Shown piece by piece: positions 1 through 8,795 of a stretch of DNA of 64,000 bases (position 1 is its first letter; each line of letters starts with the position of its first letter). The notes below the pieces were generated by a model. That model worked only from the letters and a program-made list of their open reading frames with translations, ran no database searches and had not been told where the DNA came from. The stretch is taken from assembly GCF_018130215.1 (NCBI RefSeq), contig NZ_JAFCKQ010000002.1, forward strand, positions 1 through 64,000, written 5' to 3'. The translations under genes and the position numbers were made by a program. Origin of the DNA: Bradyrhizobium jicamae. Lineage in GTDB: Bacteria; Pseudomonadota; Alphaproteobacteria; Rhizobiales; Xanthobacteraceae.

Positions 1-31
1 CACCTCCCGCAGAACAAAAGCGGAAAGTGTA

Positions 32-72
32 ACCCATGTGTCCGGTACGAAATGTCACCTATGTATCGGGCC
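32..72. repeat. imperfect direct repeat at left edge
   Basis: ACCCATGTGTCCGGTAC at 32-48 recurs as ACCTATGTATCGGGCC at 57-72, a 25-base period. Such short tandem boxes occur at insertion-sequence ends, but no transposase is visible and the window edge cuts the context, so its nature is open. Confidence 0.25.
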
Positions 73-155
73 GCTCACCCCCGACGTACTCGGAAATAGC
101 CCCGATTGCCGGACGATGCGCTCGACCTCGCCGCTTATGGTCGGCGTCGCAGGCA

Positions 156-171
156 CTGGCGCGAGCGCCAG
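156..171 (-). terminator. short hairpin 3' of the GH26 gene
   Basis: CTGGCGC and GCGCCAG form a perfect 7-bp stem around a 2-base loop, starting five bases past the stop of the minus-strand hydrolase gene. There is no T-run after it on either strand, so it is at best a weak or factor-assisted terminator. Nothing else is seen in bases 73-155. Confidence 0.25.
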
Positions 172-175
172 CGGA

Positions 176-1780
176 TCATTGATGTGGCCTGGTCAGAATT
201 AAGTCGTGTGCCCAGGCGGCGCGGTTGAACTCGCCTGCCCCGATGTGACCGCAATCGCCTCCACCGGTGACGCCGGCCAGATGCTGGTTCAGGAGCGCAA
301 ACCCATGGCTCGCCAGAATCGCTGCGGTCGAGCCGTCTGCAAATGAAGTATCCGCCGCGGTGATCGGTGCTGATGGAGCGATCAGACCGCCCCCGTCGGC
401 GACCTGGCCCCCGATCTGACTCAACAGAGCAGAGCTCTGGTCTGCCGGCCCCACGTTTGTGTGAATCGCAGTCGTCGTCGTCCCGCCGGTCGAATGATCG
501 GTCACACTCGTCTGCGGCGGCGTTTGAGTCGGCGCGGCCGCAGGCTGCGCTACGGAAACGACCGGCGTGTTCGATGAATCAGCAGTCACCGGTGCTGATA
601 TGGACGTGGACGGGGACGGGGATGCAGACGACGGGGATGCAGACGCAGACACGGATGTGGATATGGGCGGGTCGCCGAAATACTTCGCCCACGCGGCGGC
701 CTCCAGCGGCTTGGGGCTGGGAGAGCCAGTGAAACGGTACAGTCCGTTGGAATTCGAATCCCAGATGTTCACGAAGCTGACGTGGACCCCCGATTGATGC
801 AGCGTGCTCGCCAGCCACTTCACGAATGTCGGATTGTCGGTGAGATGCGCGCCATCATGCGTATTGCCCGCACCGGTTTCGGCAATTGCGAACGGCTTGC
901 CGGCCGATTTGGCGAGATTGATCAGCTCCTGAAGCGTGGTCGCATGGCCCACGCTGCCATCGAGCGACCATTGGTTGGAGGCCGGGTAGGTGTAGTAGTG
1001 CTGCAGGTTGACCGGATCCGCCGCCCATTGCTGGATGCTCGAATCGTAGACCGGATGAGACGAGTTGAGGACTTGCCCGCTCTTGTCCCAGTCGTAGAGG
1101 TGTGTCGGCGAGCCGTAGGGAAAGACATCGCCGTAGATATCGGCGGCGATGATATCGACATACTGGTTCCCGGGGTAAGCAGTCTGGATGACGTTGCCAG
1201 TGTGGCTGTAGTTCATCACGCTCGGATTCCACGCCACTTGGACGTTCACGCCATCGGCCTTGCCCGCAGCGTGCAAGACCGTGGAGATGTGCTGGAAGGC
1301 CTTGACCCAATCCGCGCGTGTTGCGGCGTCGTTGCCGGCATAGGACGGCATGGTGCTGATATTCATCTCCCAGCCCGGCCGCCAGATCTGGGTCTTGAAG
1401 CCATTGTCAGCCCAGGCTTTGACCATGCCTTTCAGAACGGAGTCGTATTTTCCGGCCGCGAAATCCTTGTAAAACTGATCGGGAGTTCCCGAGCCCGCCG
1501 CCGTCGAAGTCATCGGCAACCCGATCACCGGCGTAACGCCTTTGAGCACAGGCGACCGCGCCATCGACGCCGCATTCCAGCTCGCCTGACCGACCCAACC
1601 CGAGATGGGCAGGTGCTGATTGCCATATTGGTCGAGGAATTGCGGCTTCGATTTCATCAGGCTCGAGAAGGCGTTGAAGCTTGCTTCGAAACTCGCCTCC
1701 TCACTGGCCACGTAGTAGTTCGGGTTCCCGACAAAGACGCCGAGAGGAAACGGCGTTGCACCGCTTGCGTTCAGAACCAT
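176..1780 (-). CDS. GH26-like glycoside hydrolase with Ser/Thr/Pro-rich tail
   Basis: This 534-residue protein resembles glycoside hydrolase family 26 (beta-mannanase type) enzymes, which cleave beta-linked polysaccharides with two catalytic glutamates. Visible support: an RPGWEMN motif with the probable acid/base E138, AIAETG with the probable nucleophile E301, and the WNP and ADIYGD strands of a (beta/alpha)8 barrel covering about residues 10-370. A low-complexity linker rich in Ser, Thr, Pro and Ala follows (about 372-440), then a short C-terminal region of unknown role. The start is fixed: an in-frame TAA lies at 1814-1816 and no other start intervenes. There is no N-terminal signal peptide, although linkers of this kind are typical of exported enzymes. 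The substrate cannot be read from the sequence. Confidence 0.75.
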   Translation of the reverse strand: MVLNASGATPFPLGVFVGNPNYYVASEEASFEASFNAFSSLMKSKPQFLDQYGNQHLPISGWVGQASWNAASMARSPVLKGVTPVIGLPMTSTAAGSGTPDQFYKDFAAGKYDSVLKGMVKAWADNGFKTQIWRPGWEMNISTMPSYAGNDAATRADWVKAFQHISTVLHAAGKADGVNVQVAWNPSVMNYSHTGNVIQTAYPGNQYVDIIAADIYGDVFPYGSPTHLYDWDKSGQVLNSSHPVYDSSIQQWAADPVNLQHYYTYPASNQWSLDGSVGHATTLQELINLAKSAGKPFAIAETGAGNTHDGAHLTDNPTFVKWLASTLHQSGVHVSFVNIWDSNSNGLYRFTGSPSPKPLEAAAWAKYFGDPPISTSVSASASPSSASPSPSTSISAPVTADSSNTPVVSVAQPAAAPTQTPPQTSVTDHSTGGTTTTAIHTNVGPADQSSALLSQIGGQVADGGGLIAPSAPITAADTSFADGSTAAILASHGFALLNQHLAGVTGGGDCGHIGAGEFNRAAWAHDLILTRPHQ

Positions 1781-1962
1781 GCCTTGTGTGCTCCCCCTGC
1801 TCGAGAATCGAGTTTAAGCAGCAAATGCGGAATTCTGATGTCGCCACTCGACACGTGGGCGCCGCGAATCTGCCACGCCTCCGGCAACGATGGTCCTGCG
1901 ATGATTCAACGCGGTCGACGCCCGCAGCCGAAACAATCTGGTGCGATTGCTTCGGCCCGGCC

Positions 1963-3378
1963 TCAGATCGCGTCGGCCCCTTTCTCGGCTTCCACATAGC
2001 CATAGACTTCCGGCAGGATGAATTTCGCGGCCAGGAAGCCGATCAGGGACAGGATCGACACCGCAAAGGTAGCGCCGGCCTTGCCGAGCGCGTCATTGAG
2101 CAGCGGGAAGACGAAGGCGCCGAAGAACGCCGCCGCCTTGACGAAGACGTAGCCGAATCCGGCAGCCGTCGCCCTGAAGCGTGTCGGAGCCACCATCGAG
2201 GCGATCGTCATGCCGTTGGACGCATCCCAATAGTGACCCCACATCAGGATGCAGGCGCCGACCACGATGAGGATCTTCCAGTCGTTCTGGATCGCGAACC
2301 CGCCGAGGATGAGGCCGGCGAAAGCAAGACCGAAACCCCACATCGCAACGCCGCGATGACCGATCTTAGGCAGCATCAGGGGCGCGACATAGCCTGACAC
2401 CGTAGCAAGGCAGAAGATGCCGGCGGTGACGAGGTTGGTGCCGGTGATGTCGCCGCTGCCGGAGACGCCGACGCCGCTGAGGACGAGGATGACGGGAAGA
2501 TAGAAGCCCCAGGCGGTGAACTCGGCGCCCTGGCACGCGTTGGAGATCCACGCAAAGATCGTGGCACGCCGCTTGATCGGATCGGCCCAGATCACCTGCA
2601 GGAAATCGCCGAGCTTCGGCTTCGGCAGCTTCTGGTCCTGGTTGGGCAGCATGTCGAGCGGATCGTCGAACAGCCGCTTCGACACTTCCTTTGCCTTCAC
2701 GAACTGGCCGCGCTGCAGCAGCGACAGCGGTGTTTCCGGCAGGTCGAGCCGCCCGACCAGCAGGATCGCCGCCGGCACGGCGCCGAGTGCCAGCGCGACC
2801 CGCCACAGCAGCGAATGGTCCATGCCTGTCACGTACATCACCGTGATCACGAGGATCGAGAACACCTCGCCCAGACCGAACATGAACTGCCAGCGGCTGC
2901 CCATCTCCTCGCGCTTGCCCTTGGACATCGATTCCATGATGTACGCGTAGCCGTTGGAAATATCGCTGCCGAGCGGAATGCCGATCAGCAGACGCAGCAG
3001 GATCAGCTCCCAGACGTCGCGCACAAAGGCCTGAGCGATTGCCAGGATGATGAACAGCACCATCGTGCCGATGAACACCTTCTTGCGGCCGAAACGGTCC
3101 GCGAAGATGCCGCCGAGCAGGGCGCCGATCAGCGCGCCGCCCTGGACGGCGGCGGTCAGCAGGCCGACCTGCGCCGGCGTCGGATTGAAATCAGTCTTGA
3201 TGAAGATCAGCACAAAGGCGATCGCGTAGAGATCCCAGGCCTCGATCAGGATCGTGGCGATCATCATCCAGCCGCCCTGCGTGCTCGAGACGGTACCGGG
3301 CTTGTTGAGCAGGCGCTGCGTCGCCTCGTCGGACAGGCGTCTGACGTATTCGCTGTCCATCGCTGTTGTCGTATCCAT
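1963..3378 (-). CDS. MFS transporter, sugar/organic-acid porter type
   Basis: A 471-residue integral membrane carrier of the major facilitator superfamily with about 12 hydrophobic segments. It has the loop 2-3 signature GGIFADRFGRKK and a long central cytoplasmic loop (LDLPETPLSLLQRGQFVKAKE) of the sugar-porter kind. The start at 3378 is preferred because GGGAGG sits four bases upstream; an ATG seven codons earlier lacks such a site. It lies just downstream of an idonate-type dehydrogenase on the same strand and near the hexuronate genes uxuA and uxuB, so a sugar acid such as a hexonate or hexuronate is a reasonable cargo by context only. Confidence 0.8.
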   Translation of the reverse strand: MDTTTAMDSEYVRRLSDEATQRLLNKPGTVSSTQGGWMMIATILIEAWDLYAIAFVLIFIKTDFNPTPAQVGLLTAAVQGGALIGALLGGIFADRFGRKKVFIGTMVLFIILAIAQAFVRDVWELILLRLLIGIPLGSDISNGYAYIMESMSKGKREEMGSRWQFMFGLGEVFSILVITVMYVTGMDHSLLWRVALALGAVPAAILLVGRLDLPETPLSLLQRGQFVKAKEVSKRLFDDPLDMLPNQDQKLPKPKLGDFLQVIWADPIKRRATIFAWISNACQGAEFTAWGFYLPVILVLSGVGVSGSGDITGTNLVTAGIFCLATVSGYVAPLMLPKIGHRGVAMWGFGLAFAGLILGGFAIQNDWKILIVVGACILMWGHYWDASNGMTIASMVAPTRFRATAAGFGYVFVKAAAFFGAFVFPLLNDALGKAGATFAVSILSLIGFLAAKFILPEVYGYVEAEKGADAI

Positions 3379-3418
3379 TGTTCCTCCCGTTTTATTCATT
3401 GGCTGCGGCGTTGCCGCT

Positions 3419-4462
3419 CTACGTCGCGAAACTGAGCTGCACCTTCATCTGCGATGAGCGGTCGCGGACGACGTCGAAGGCGTCGCGAATCCGCTCCATC
3501 GGCAGCGTCGCGGTGATGATCGGGCGAACGTCGATGCGACGCGCCGCGATCATCCGGGCCGCGACCGGATATTCGGCATGGAAACGATGGGTGCCGGCGA
3601 GGCGGATCTCCTTGCCGACCAGCGCATTGAACGGAATGTGTGCGCCGCTGCTGACGCCCACCGCAACGATCGTCCCGCGTGGCTTGATCACAGGGAACAT
3701 GTTACCGAGCGCCGCACCGACGCCGGTGCATTCGAAGCCCGCGTCAAAATAGCCCTTGTCGGAGGAATAGAGCCGGGCCAGCCGGTCCGGCTCGGCGTGG
3801 ACGTTGACTGTCGACGTTGCCCCCATCCTGACGGCGGCCGCGAGCGGCGCTTCGGCGAGATCGACGGCGACGATCTCCTGGGCGCCCGCGAGCCTCGCGG
3901 CACCCACCAGCAGCGCGCCGATCGGTCCTGCACCCATGACCAGGACACGCTTGCCGAAGATGCTGCCCGCGTTGTCGATGGCATGCAGGCCGACCGAGAG
4001 CGGCTCGGCACAGGCGGCTTCATCGAGCCCGACGTCGCCGACCGGTTCGCACTGGAAATCCTCGACGATGATTTCGTCGCGGAAGCCGCCATTGCAATGC
4101 GGCTTGCGCATCGCGCTGCCGAAGAACTGCATCTGCATGCAATGCTGCTGCTGGCCGATCTGGCAGAAGCGGCAATCGCCGCAGGGCAGGCTTGGACAAA
4201 GCGCAACCCGATCGCCCGGCTTGACACGGATAACCTCGCCGCCGACCGCTTCGACGGTGCCCGCGACCTCGTGGCCCAGGATGATGGGTTCGCTGACCTG
4301 GATCGTGCCGATGCCGCCGTCCCAGAAATAATGGATATCCGAGCCGCAGAGTCCGCCGGCGCCGACGCGCACGCGGACCTGTCTCGGGCCGACATCGCCG
4401 ATCTCGCGCGTTTCGATGCGGACATCGCCCTTCCCGTGGAGCACGCAGGCCCGGGTCTTCAT
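3419..4462 (-). CDS. zinc-dependent alcohol dehydrogenase, L-idonate 5-dehydrogenase type
   Basis: A 347-residue medium-chain dehydrogenase/reductase that probably oxidises a sugar acid or polyol with NAD(P). The N-terminal half has catalytic zinc ligands in GGLCGSDIHYF and GHEVAGTVE, and a structural-zinc cluster CGDCRFCQIGQQQHC. The Rossmann half carries VMGAGPIGALLV. The wording of the N-terminus and the FFGSAM segment is closest, from memory, to L-idonate 5-dehydrogenase (IdnD). The start at 4462 has AGGA seven bases upstream; the in-frame ATG at 4468 overlaps that site. It follows the GntR regulator and precedes the MFS gene, probably as one operon. Confidence 0.78.
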   Translation of the reverse strand: MKTRACVLHGKGDVRIETREIGDVGPRQVRVRVGAGGLCGSDIHYFWDGGIGTIQVSEPIILGHEVAGTVEAVGGEVIRVKPGDRVALCPSLPCGDCRFCQIGQQQHCMQMQFFGSAMRKPHCNGGFRDEIIVEDFQCEPVGDVGLDEAACAEPLSVGLHAIDNAGSIFGKRVLVMGAGPIGALLVGAARLAGAQEIVAVDLAEAPLAAAVRMGATSTVNVHAEPDRLARLYSSDKGYFDAGFECTGVGAALGNMFPVIKPRGTIVAVGVSSGAHIPFNALVGKEIRLAGTHRFHAEYPVAARMIAARRIDVRPIITATLPMERIRDAFDVVRDRSSQMKVQLSFAT

Positions 4463-4488
4463 GGTCATTCCTCGCCTGGTTGTTGTTT

Positions 4489-4517
4489 GGCCGGCGTCGT
4501 CATCCGGCGCGCCGGCC
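4489..4517 (-). other. intercistronic hairpin between gntR and the dehydrogenase gene
   Basis: GGCCGGCG (4489-4496) and CGCCGGCC (4510-4517) form a perfect 8-bp stem with a 13-base loop, starting directly after the regulator's stop codon. No T-run follows on the minus strand, so it looks like an attenuating or mRNA-stabilising stem and not a full terminator. Confidence 0.45.
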
Positions 4518-5252
4518 CTAGGCCGGGGTGAAAAAGTCGGGCTGCTGGGCTTCGATCGATGGCAGGTCGTCCATGATCAGCCGCAAATGGTCGCGCATCT
4601 TCTGTTCGGCTTCGTCGGGCGACGCCTTCTCGATCGCATCGACGATGACGGTGTGCTGGCGCACGAGCTTGGCTTGCGGAAAGCTGCGCAGTGAGAGGTA
4701 GCGCACGCGGTCCATCTGAAGCTTGACGTCTTCGATGACTTTCCAGCCATAGAGCCGGCCGGCCGCGTCCGCGAGGGTCCAGTGGAATTCTTCGTCCAGC
4801 CGCATGAAGTCGTAGAGATCGCCCGCCGGCACCGCCTGCTGGGCGATGAGTTGCTTGCGCAGCCTGGCAACCAGGGCGGCATCGGCCCTGGTTGCGACCT
4901 CACGGACGATATTGGCCTCGATTGCCTCGCGCACGAAGCGGGCGTCCATGACTGCGGTCTTGCTGATCTTGCGGACGAAGGTGCCGCGCTGCGGCCTGAT
5001 CTCGAGCAGGCCTTCCTCGGCCAGCTTGATGAACGCCTCGCGCACCGGCTGGCGGCTGATCGCGAAACGCCTTGCGATCTCGGCTTCCGAAAGGGCGGTC
5101 CCGGGGGCGATCTCACTGCGGATGATGCGCTGGCGGAGCCCGGCATGGATTTGCGGCCGGACCGGACTGGTCAGGTCCAGCGACCAAGCGGCATCGCCGG
5201 GGTCCGCCCCGCCTTCCATTGGAATCTTCTCAATGTCAAACGCCAATGCCAT
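4518..5252 (-). CDS. GntR-family (FadR/FCD type) transcriptional regulator
   Basis: A 244-residue regulator. Residues about 30-100 form a winged helix-turn-helix with the GntR hallmark ALSEAEIARRFAISRQPVREA. The rest is an all-helical FCD effector domain (for example RLDEEFHWTLADAAG, typical of the metal-binding helices). Members are usually repressors that release DNA on binding a sugar acid or organic acid. It is divergent from uxuA, with an inverted repeat in the shared region at 5268-5287, and leads the dehydrogenase and MFS genes on its own strand. It is therefore the likely regulator of both arms. The ligand, probably mannonate, fructuronate or a relative, is inferred. Confidence 0.88.
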   Translation of the reverse strand: MALAFDIEKIPMEGGADPGDAAWSLDLTSPVRPQIHAGLRQRIIRSEIAPGTALSEAEIARRFAISRQPVREAFIKLAEEGLLEIRPQRGTFVRKISKTAVMDARFVREAIEANIVREVATRADAALVARLRKQLIAQQAVPAGDLYDFMRLDEEFHWTLADAAGRLYGWKVIEDVKLQMDRVRYLSLRSFPQAKLVRQHTVIVDAIEKASPDEAEQKMRDHLRLIMDDLPSIEAQQPDFFTPA

Positions 5253-5267
5253 GACCTCCTGATAATG

Positions 5268-5287
5268 TCGACTACCATACTAGTCAA
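5268..5287. promoter_or_regulatory. inverted repeat, candidate GntR operator
   Basis: TCGACTA, a 6-base spacer, then TAGTCAA: 7-base arms with one mismatch. It lies between the divergent gntR (start 5252) and uxuA (start 5406) genes, 15 bases from the gntR start codon, where an autoregulatory operator is expected. Nothing else is evident in 5288-5405. Confidence 0.45.
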
Positions 5288-5405
5288 CCAAAATCTAATG
5301 TGTTAGGTGGTCGAGATCGTCAGGCGACCGCGCCTGCGCCCGATTTGGAAGAAAATCCCCATCATGGGGCAGACATCGCGAGGCAGACATTATGAGGCAG
5401 GCACA

Positions 5406-6623
5406 ATGAGACAGACTTGGCGATGGTTCGGGCCGCCCGACCATGTGTCGATCGACGACATGATGCAGGCCGGGGTCGAAGGTGTGGTGAGCGCCCTGCA
5501 CCACGTTCCGACCGGCGACGTCTGGTCTTCAGGCGAGATCGCACAACGCCAGCAGATGATTGGTCGCATGAAGGACGGCCAACCTTCCGGCCTTCGCTGG
5601 GAGGTGGTGGAAAGCCTGCCGGTGTCGGAAGACATCAAGAAGCAGAAGGGCGACTGGCGCGCGCACGTCGAGAACTACAAGGTCAGCCTCGAAAATCTCG
5701 CCGCCGCGGGCATCGAGGTCATCTGCTACAACTTCATGCCGGTGCTCGACTGGACCCGGACCCACTTGCATTGGCGCTTGCCCAACGGCGCGACCTGCAT
5801 GCGCTACGACTTCGTCGACTTCGCAGCCTTCGACTTGCTGATCCTTCGACGGCCGGGCGCGGAGTCCGATTTTCCCGATCGGGTGATCGAGCAGGCCCGC
5901 CAGCGTCACGCCGCGATGACCGAGGCGGACAGGGCGGTGCTGGCACGCAATGTCGTTTTCGGCCTGCCTGGCGCCGCCGACAATTTCACTCTTGCCGACG
6001 TGCAGGCGCATCTTGAAGACTATCGTGACGTGTCCGCCGAGAGGCTGCGCGCGCATCTGGTCGACTTCCTCAGCGAGGTCGCGCCCGTCGCCGAACGGCT
6101 GGGCCTGCGCCTGTGCTGCCATCCCGACGATCCGCCGTTCGGCCTGCTCGGCCTGCCGCGGATCATGTCGACGGAGGCCGACTATGCGGCGGTGATGGAC
6201 GCGGTGGATTCGCCCGCGAGCGGCATCACGCTGTGCACGGGCTCGCTGGGAGCACGGCCGGACAACGACCTGCCGGGCATGATGCAGCGCCTGGGTACGC
6301 GCGTGCACTTCCTTCACTTGCGCAATGTCAGGCGCGAGTCGAGCGACATCCGCGGCTCGTTCTTTGAGGCCGATCACCTCGGCGGCGACACCGATATGGT
6401 CGCCGTCATCGCAGCTGCGCTGCACGAGGAGCGGCGGCGCAAGGCGCAAGGACGCGCCGACTGGTCGATCCCGTTCCGCCCGGATCATGGTCATGACATT
6501 CTCGACGACCTCAACCGCAGCGGACAGCCCGGCTATCCGGCGATCGGTCGCCTGAAGGGACTTGCGGAGCTGCGCGGCGTTTTCACCGCGCTGTCGCATC
6601 CGGCGACGGGACTGCCGGCATGA
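5406..6623 (+). CDS. uxuA: mannonate dehydratase
   Basis: A 405-residue enzyme that dehydrates D-mannonate to 2-keto-3-deoxygluconate in hexuronate catabolism. The N-terminus MRQTWRWFGPPDHVSI and the ALHHVPTGDVW segment match the UxuA family. Metal-binding histidine and cysteine regions are visible (LCCHPDDPP, HFLHLRN, DHGHDILDD). The start at 5406 gives the family N-terminus; reading further upstream adds 33 residues with no family character. The stop overlaps the start of uxuB by four bases, so the two are translationally coupled. Confidence 0.92.
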   Translation: MRQTWRWFGPPDHVSIDDMMQAGVEGVVSALHHVPTGDVWSSGEIAQRQQMIGRMKDGQPSGLRWEVVESLPVSEDIKKQKGDWRAHVENYKVSLENLAAAGIEVICYNFMPVLDWTRTHLHWRLPNGATCMRYDFVDFAAFDLLILRRPGAESDFPDRVIEQARQRHAAMTEADRAVLARNVVFGLPGAADNFTLADVQAHLEDYRDVSAERLRAHLVDFLSEVAPVAERLGLRLCCHPDDPPFGLLGLPRIMSTEADYAAVMDAVDSPASGITLCTGSLGARPDNDLPGMMQRLGTRVHFLHLRNVRRESSDIRGSFFEADHLGGDTDMVAVIAAALHEERRRKAQGRADWSIPFRPDHGHDILDDLNRSGQPGYPAIGRLKGLAELRGVFTALSHPATGLPA

Positions 6624-8101
6624 ACACGCCGAGACGCCTGACGTCGCTGGCCGACGTCGCGGGCGCGGCGCTGCGACCGGCCTATGACCCGGCCGGACAC
6701 GGCCACGGCATCGTCCATCTCGGGATCGGTGCGTTCCACCGCGCCCACCAGGCCGACTATACCGAAGCCGCGCTCGCGGCCGCCGGCGGCGACTGGCGCA
6801 TCATCGGCGCAAGCCTGCGCAGCGTCGAGCCTGCCGACGCGCTCAATCCGCAGAACGGTCTCTACACCCTGATCGAGCGCGACGCCTCGGGCATGCGCGC
6901 GAGGGTGATCGGCAGCATCGCGCGCGTCATTGCGGCGAGCCGCGCGCCCGCCGATCTGATGGCAAGCCTCATCGATCCCCGTACGCGCATCGTGACGATG
7001 ACGGTGACGGAAAAGGCTTATGGCGTCGACCGTGCAGCCATGACCGTCGATGTCAACCATCCGGCCGTTGCCGCCGACCTCCGAAACCCGACCCGTCCGA
7101 CCGGCGTGCTGGGCCTGCTGACGGAGGCGCTGCGGCGTCGACGCCTGGACCGGGCCGAGCCATTCACGGTGCTCTGCTGCGACAACCTCCCCGACAATGG
7201 CTCCTTGGTGCGCCACGGAGTCCTCGACTTCGCCCGCCAGGTCGATCCGGCATTGCGCGACTGGATCGCCGAAACGGTCTCCTTTCCGTCCAGCATGGTC
7301 GATCGCATCACGCCGGCCTCGACCGAGACAACGCGCGACGATGCACTGCGGCTGACGAACTGCATCGACCACGCACCCGTCGAAACCGAGCCGTTCACGC
7401 AATGGGTGATTGACGATCGCTTCCCCGGCGGCCGACCCGCCTGGGAAGCGGGCGGCGCGCTGTTCGTCGATGACGTGCGGCCTTATGAGGCCATGAAGCT
7501 GCGCATGCTCAATGGCGCGCACTCGATGCTCGCCTATGCGGGCTTCCTCAGTGGCCGGCGCTACGTGCGCGACACCGTTGGATCCGCAGGTTTTCGTCCC
7601 CTGATCGAGCGTCACATCGACGCGGCGGCATCGACGTTGCCGCGACTGCCGGGGATCGACCTTTCGGCCTACGTGCAGCAACTGCTGGCGCGCTTCGCCA
7701 ATCCCGCGATTGCGCACGAGACCTATCAGATTGCGATGGACGGCACAGAGAAACTGCCGCAGCGAATCCTTGCGCCGGCGCTCGAAGCGAGTGAGCGGGG
7801 CCTTGATACCCGGCCGTTTGCCTTCGCGGTTGCGGCGTGGATGCGTTACTGCCTCGGCCGGCTCGACGACGGCACAGGCTTCGCTCTGCGCGATCCGCGT
7901 CAGGAGGAGATCGGCCGCGTGCTGTCGGGCGCGGTGACGCCATCTGACGTCGCCGACGCGCTGCATGCGCTTCCGAATCTTGTTCCGGAGCGGCTGCGGG
8001 CAGATGCGAACTGGCGCCGGACAGTCATCGCCTGTCTCGGCACGATGATGACCGACGGGATGCACGCCGCGCTTGCGGCCGAGATGCGGGCCGGCGCCTA
8101 A
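6620..8101 (+). CDS. uxuB: D-mannonate oxidoreductase / fructuronate reductase (mannitol dehydrogenase family)
   Basis: A 493-residue polyol-specific long-chain dehydrogenase that reduces D-fructuronate to D-mannonate with NADH, the step before UxuA. The N-terminal Rossmann region contains HLGIGAFHRAHQADY. The family's catalytic Lys-Asn-His pattern is present in the segment KLRMLNGAHSMLAY. Its overlap with uxuA favours the fructuronate reductase assignment over mannitol dehydrogenase, but substrate specificity within this family is not readable from sequence. It ends tail-to-tail with the class II aldolase gene, overlapping by four bases. Confidence 0.85.
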   Translation: MNTPRRLTSLADVAGAALRPAYDPAGHGHGIVHLGIGAFHRAHQADYTEAALAAAGGDWRIIGASLRSVEPADALNPQNGLYTLIERDASGMRARVIGSIARVIAASRAPADLMASLIDPRTRIVTMTVTEKAYGVDRAAMTVDVNHPAVAADLRNPTRPTGVLGLLTEALRRRRLDRAEPFTVLCCDNLPDNGSLVRHGVLDFARQVDPALRDWIAETVSFPSSMVDRITPASTETTRDDALRLTNCIDHAPVETEPFTQWVIDDRFPGGRPAWEAGGALFVDDVRPYEAMKLRMLNGAHSMLAYAGFLSGRRYVRDTVGSAGFRPLIERHIDAAASTLPRLPGIDLSAYVQQLLARFANPAIAHETYQIAMDGTEKLPQRILAPALEASERGLDTRPFAFAVAAWMRYCLGRLDDGTGFALRDPRQEEIGRVLSGAVTPSDVADALHALPNLVPERLRADANWRRTVIACLGTMMTDGMHAALAAEMRAGA

Positions 8102-8763
8102 CGGGATGGCGGATCCTGCACGCCGTAGCTGCCGAACGCGGCGGTGGTTTCGGCGATCTGGCCTTCGTTGAGCAGCACCGGTCCGCCGATCGCGAGCGAA
8201 AGATAATACTGCCGGGCGATGGTCTCGAGCTCGACAGCGAGCCACATCGCCTTGTCCAGCGATGCGCCGGTGGCGATCATGCCGTGATTGGCAAGCAGGC
8301 AGGCGGTACGGCCCTCGAGCGCCTTCAGCGCATGCTCGGACAGCTCCTTGGTCCCGAACCTCGCGTAGTCTGCGACCCGCACATTCATGCCGCCGAACGC
8401 CGCCATCATGTAGTGGCAGGCCGGAATCTCCTTTCGGGCGATCGCCAGCACAGTCGAGTATGTCGAATGGGTATGCACGATGCCGCCGACATCGGGCCGC
8501 GCCCTCATGATGTCGAGATGGAAGCGCCATTCGGTCGAGGGCTTGAGCGGTCCGGTCCAGGAGCCGTAATCGCCTTCGATCGGCATCGCGGCGATCATGT
8601 CCGGCGTGAGCGAGTCGTACGGCGTTGCCGATGGCGAGATCAGCATGGTGTTGCCGTGACGGGCGGAGATGTTGCCTGATGTTCCCTGGTTCAGTCCCGT
8701 TGCATTCATCCAGCGGCATTTGGCAATGATCGCTTCGCGCAGCTGAAGCTCGGTATCGGTCAT
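8098..8763 (-). CDS. class II aldolase/adducin family protein (module 1)
   Basis: A 221-residue zinc-dependent aldolase of the L-fuculose-1-phosphate aldolase type, which splits a ketose phosphate into dihydroxyacetone phosphate (or a relative) and an aldehyde. Visible: the phosphate-binding stretch NQGTSGNISAR, the zinc-binding HTHSTYS, and LLANHGMIATG with a third histidine. AGGA seven bases upstream supports the start at 8763. It is the last gene of the leftward arm of module 1, after an SDR and a glycerol-1-phosphate-dehydrogenase-like gene. Its N-terminus is about three quarters identical by eye to the partial aldolase at 63768, showing the two modules share a parent. Confidence 0.85.
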   Translation of the reverse strand: MTDTELQLREAIIAKCRWMNATGLNQGTSGNISARHGNTMLISPSATPYDSLTPDMIAAMPIEGDYGSWTGPLKPSTEWRFHLDIMRARPDVGGIVHTHSTYSTVLAIARKEIPACHYMMAAFGGMNVRVADYARFGTKELSEHALKALEGRTACLLANHGMIATGASLDKAMWLAVELETIARQYYLSLAIGGPVLLNEGQIAETTAAFGSYGVQDPPSR

Positions 8764-8795
8764 GATCGGTTCCTGATGGTTGGCCCGGCCGGTGT

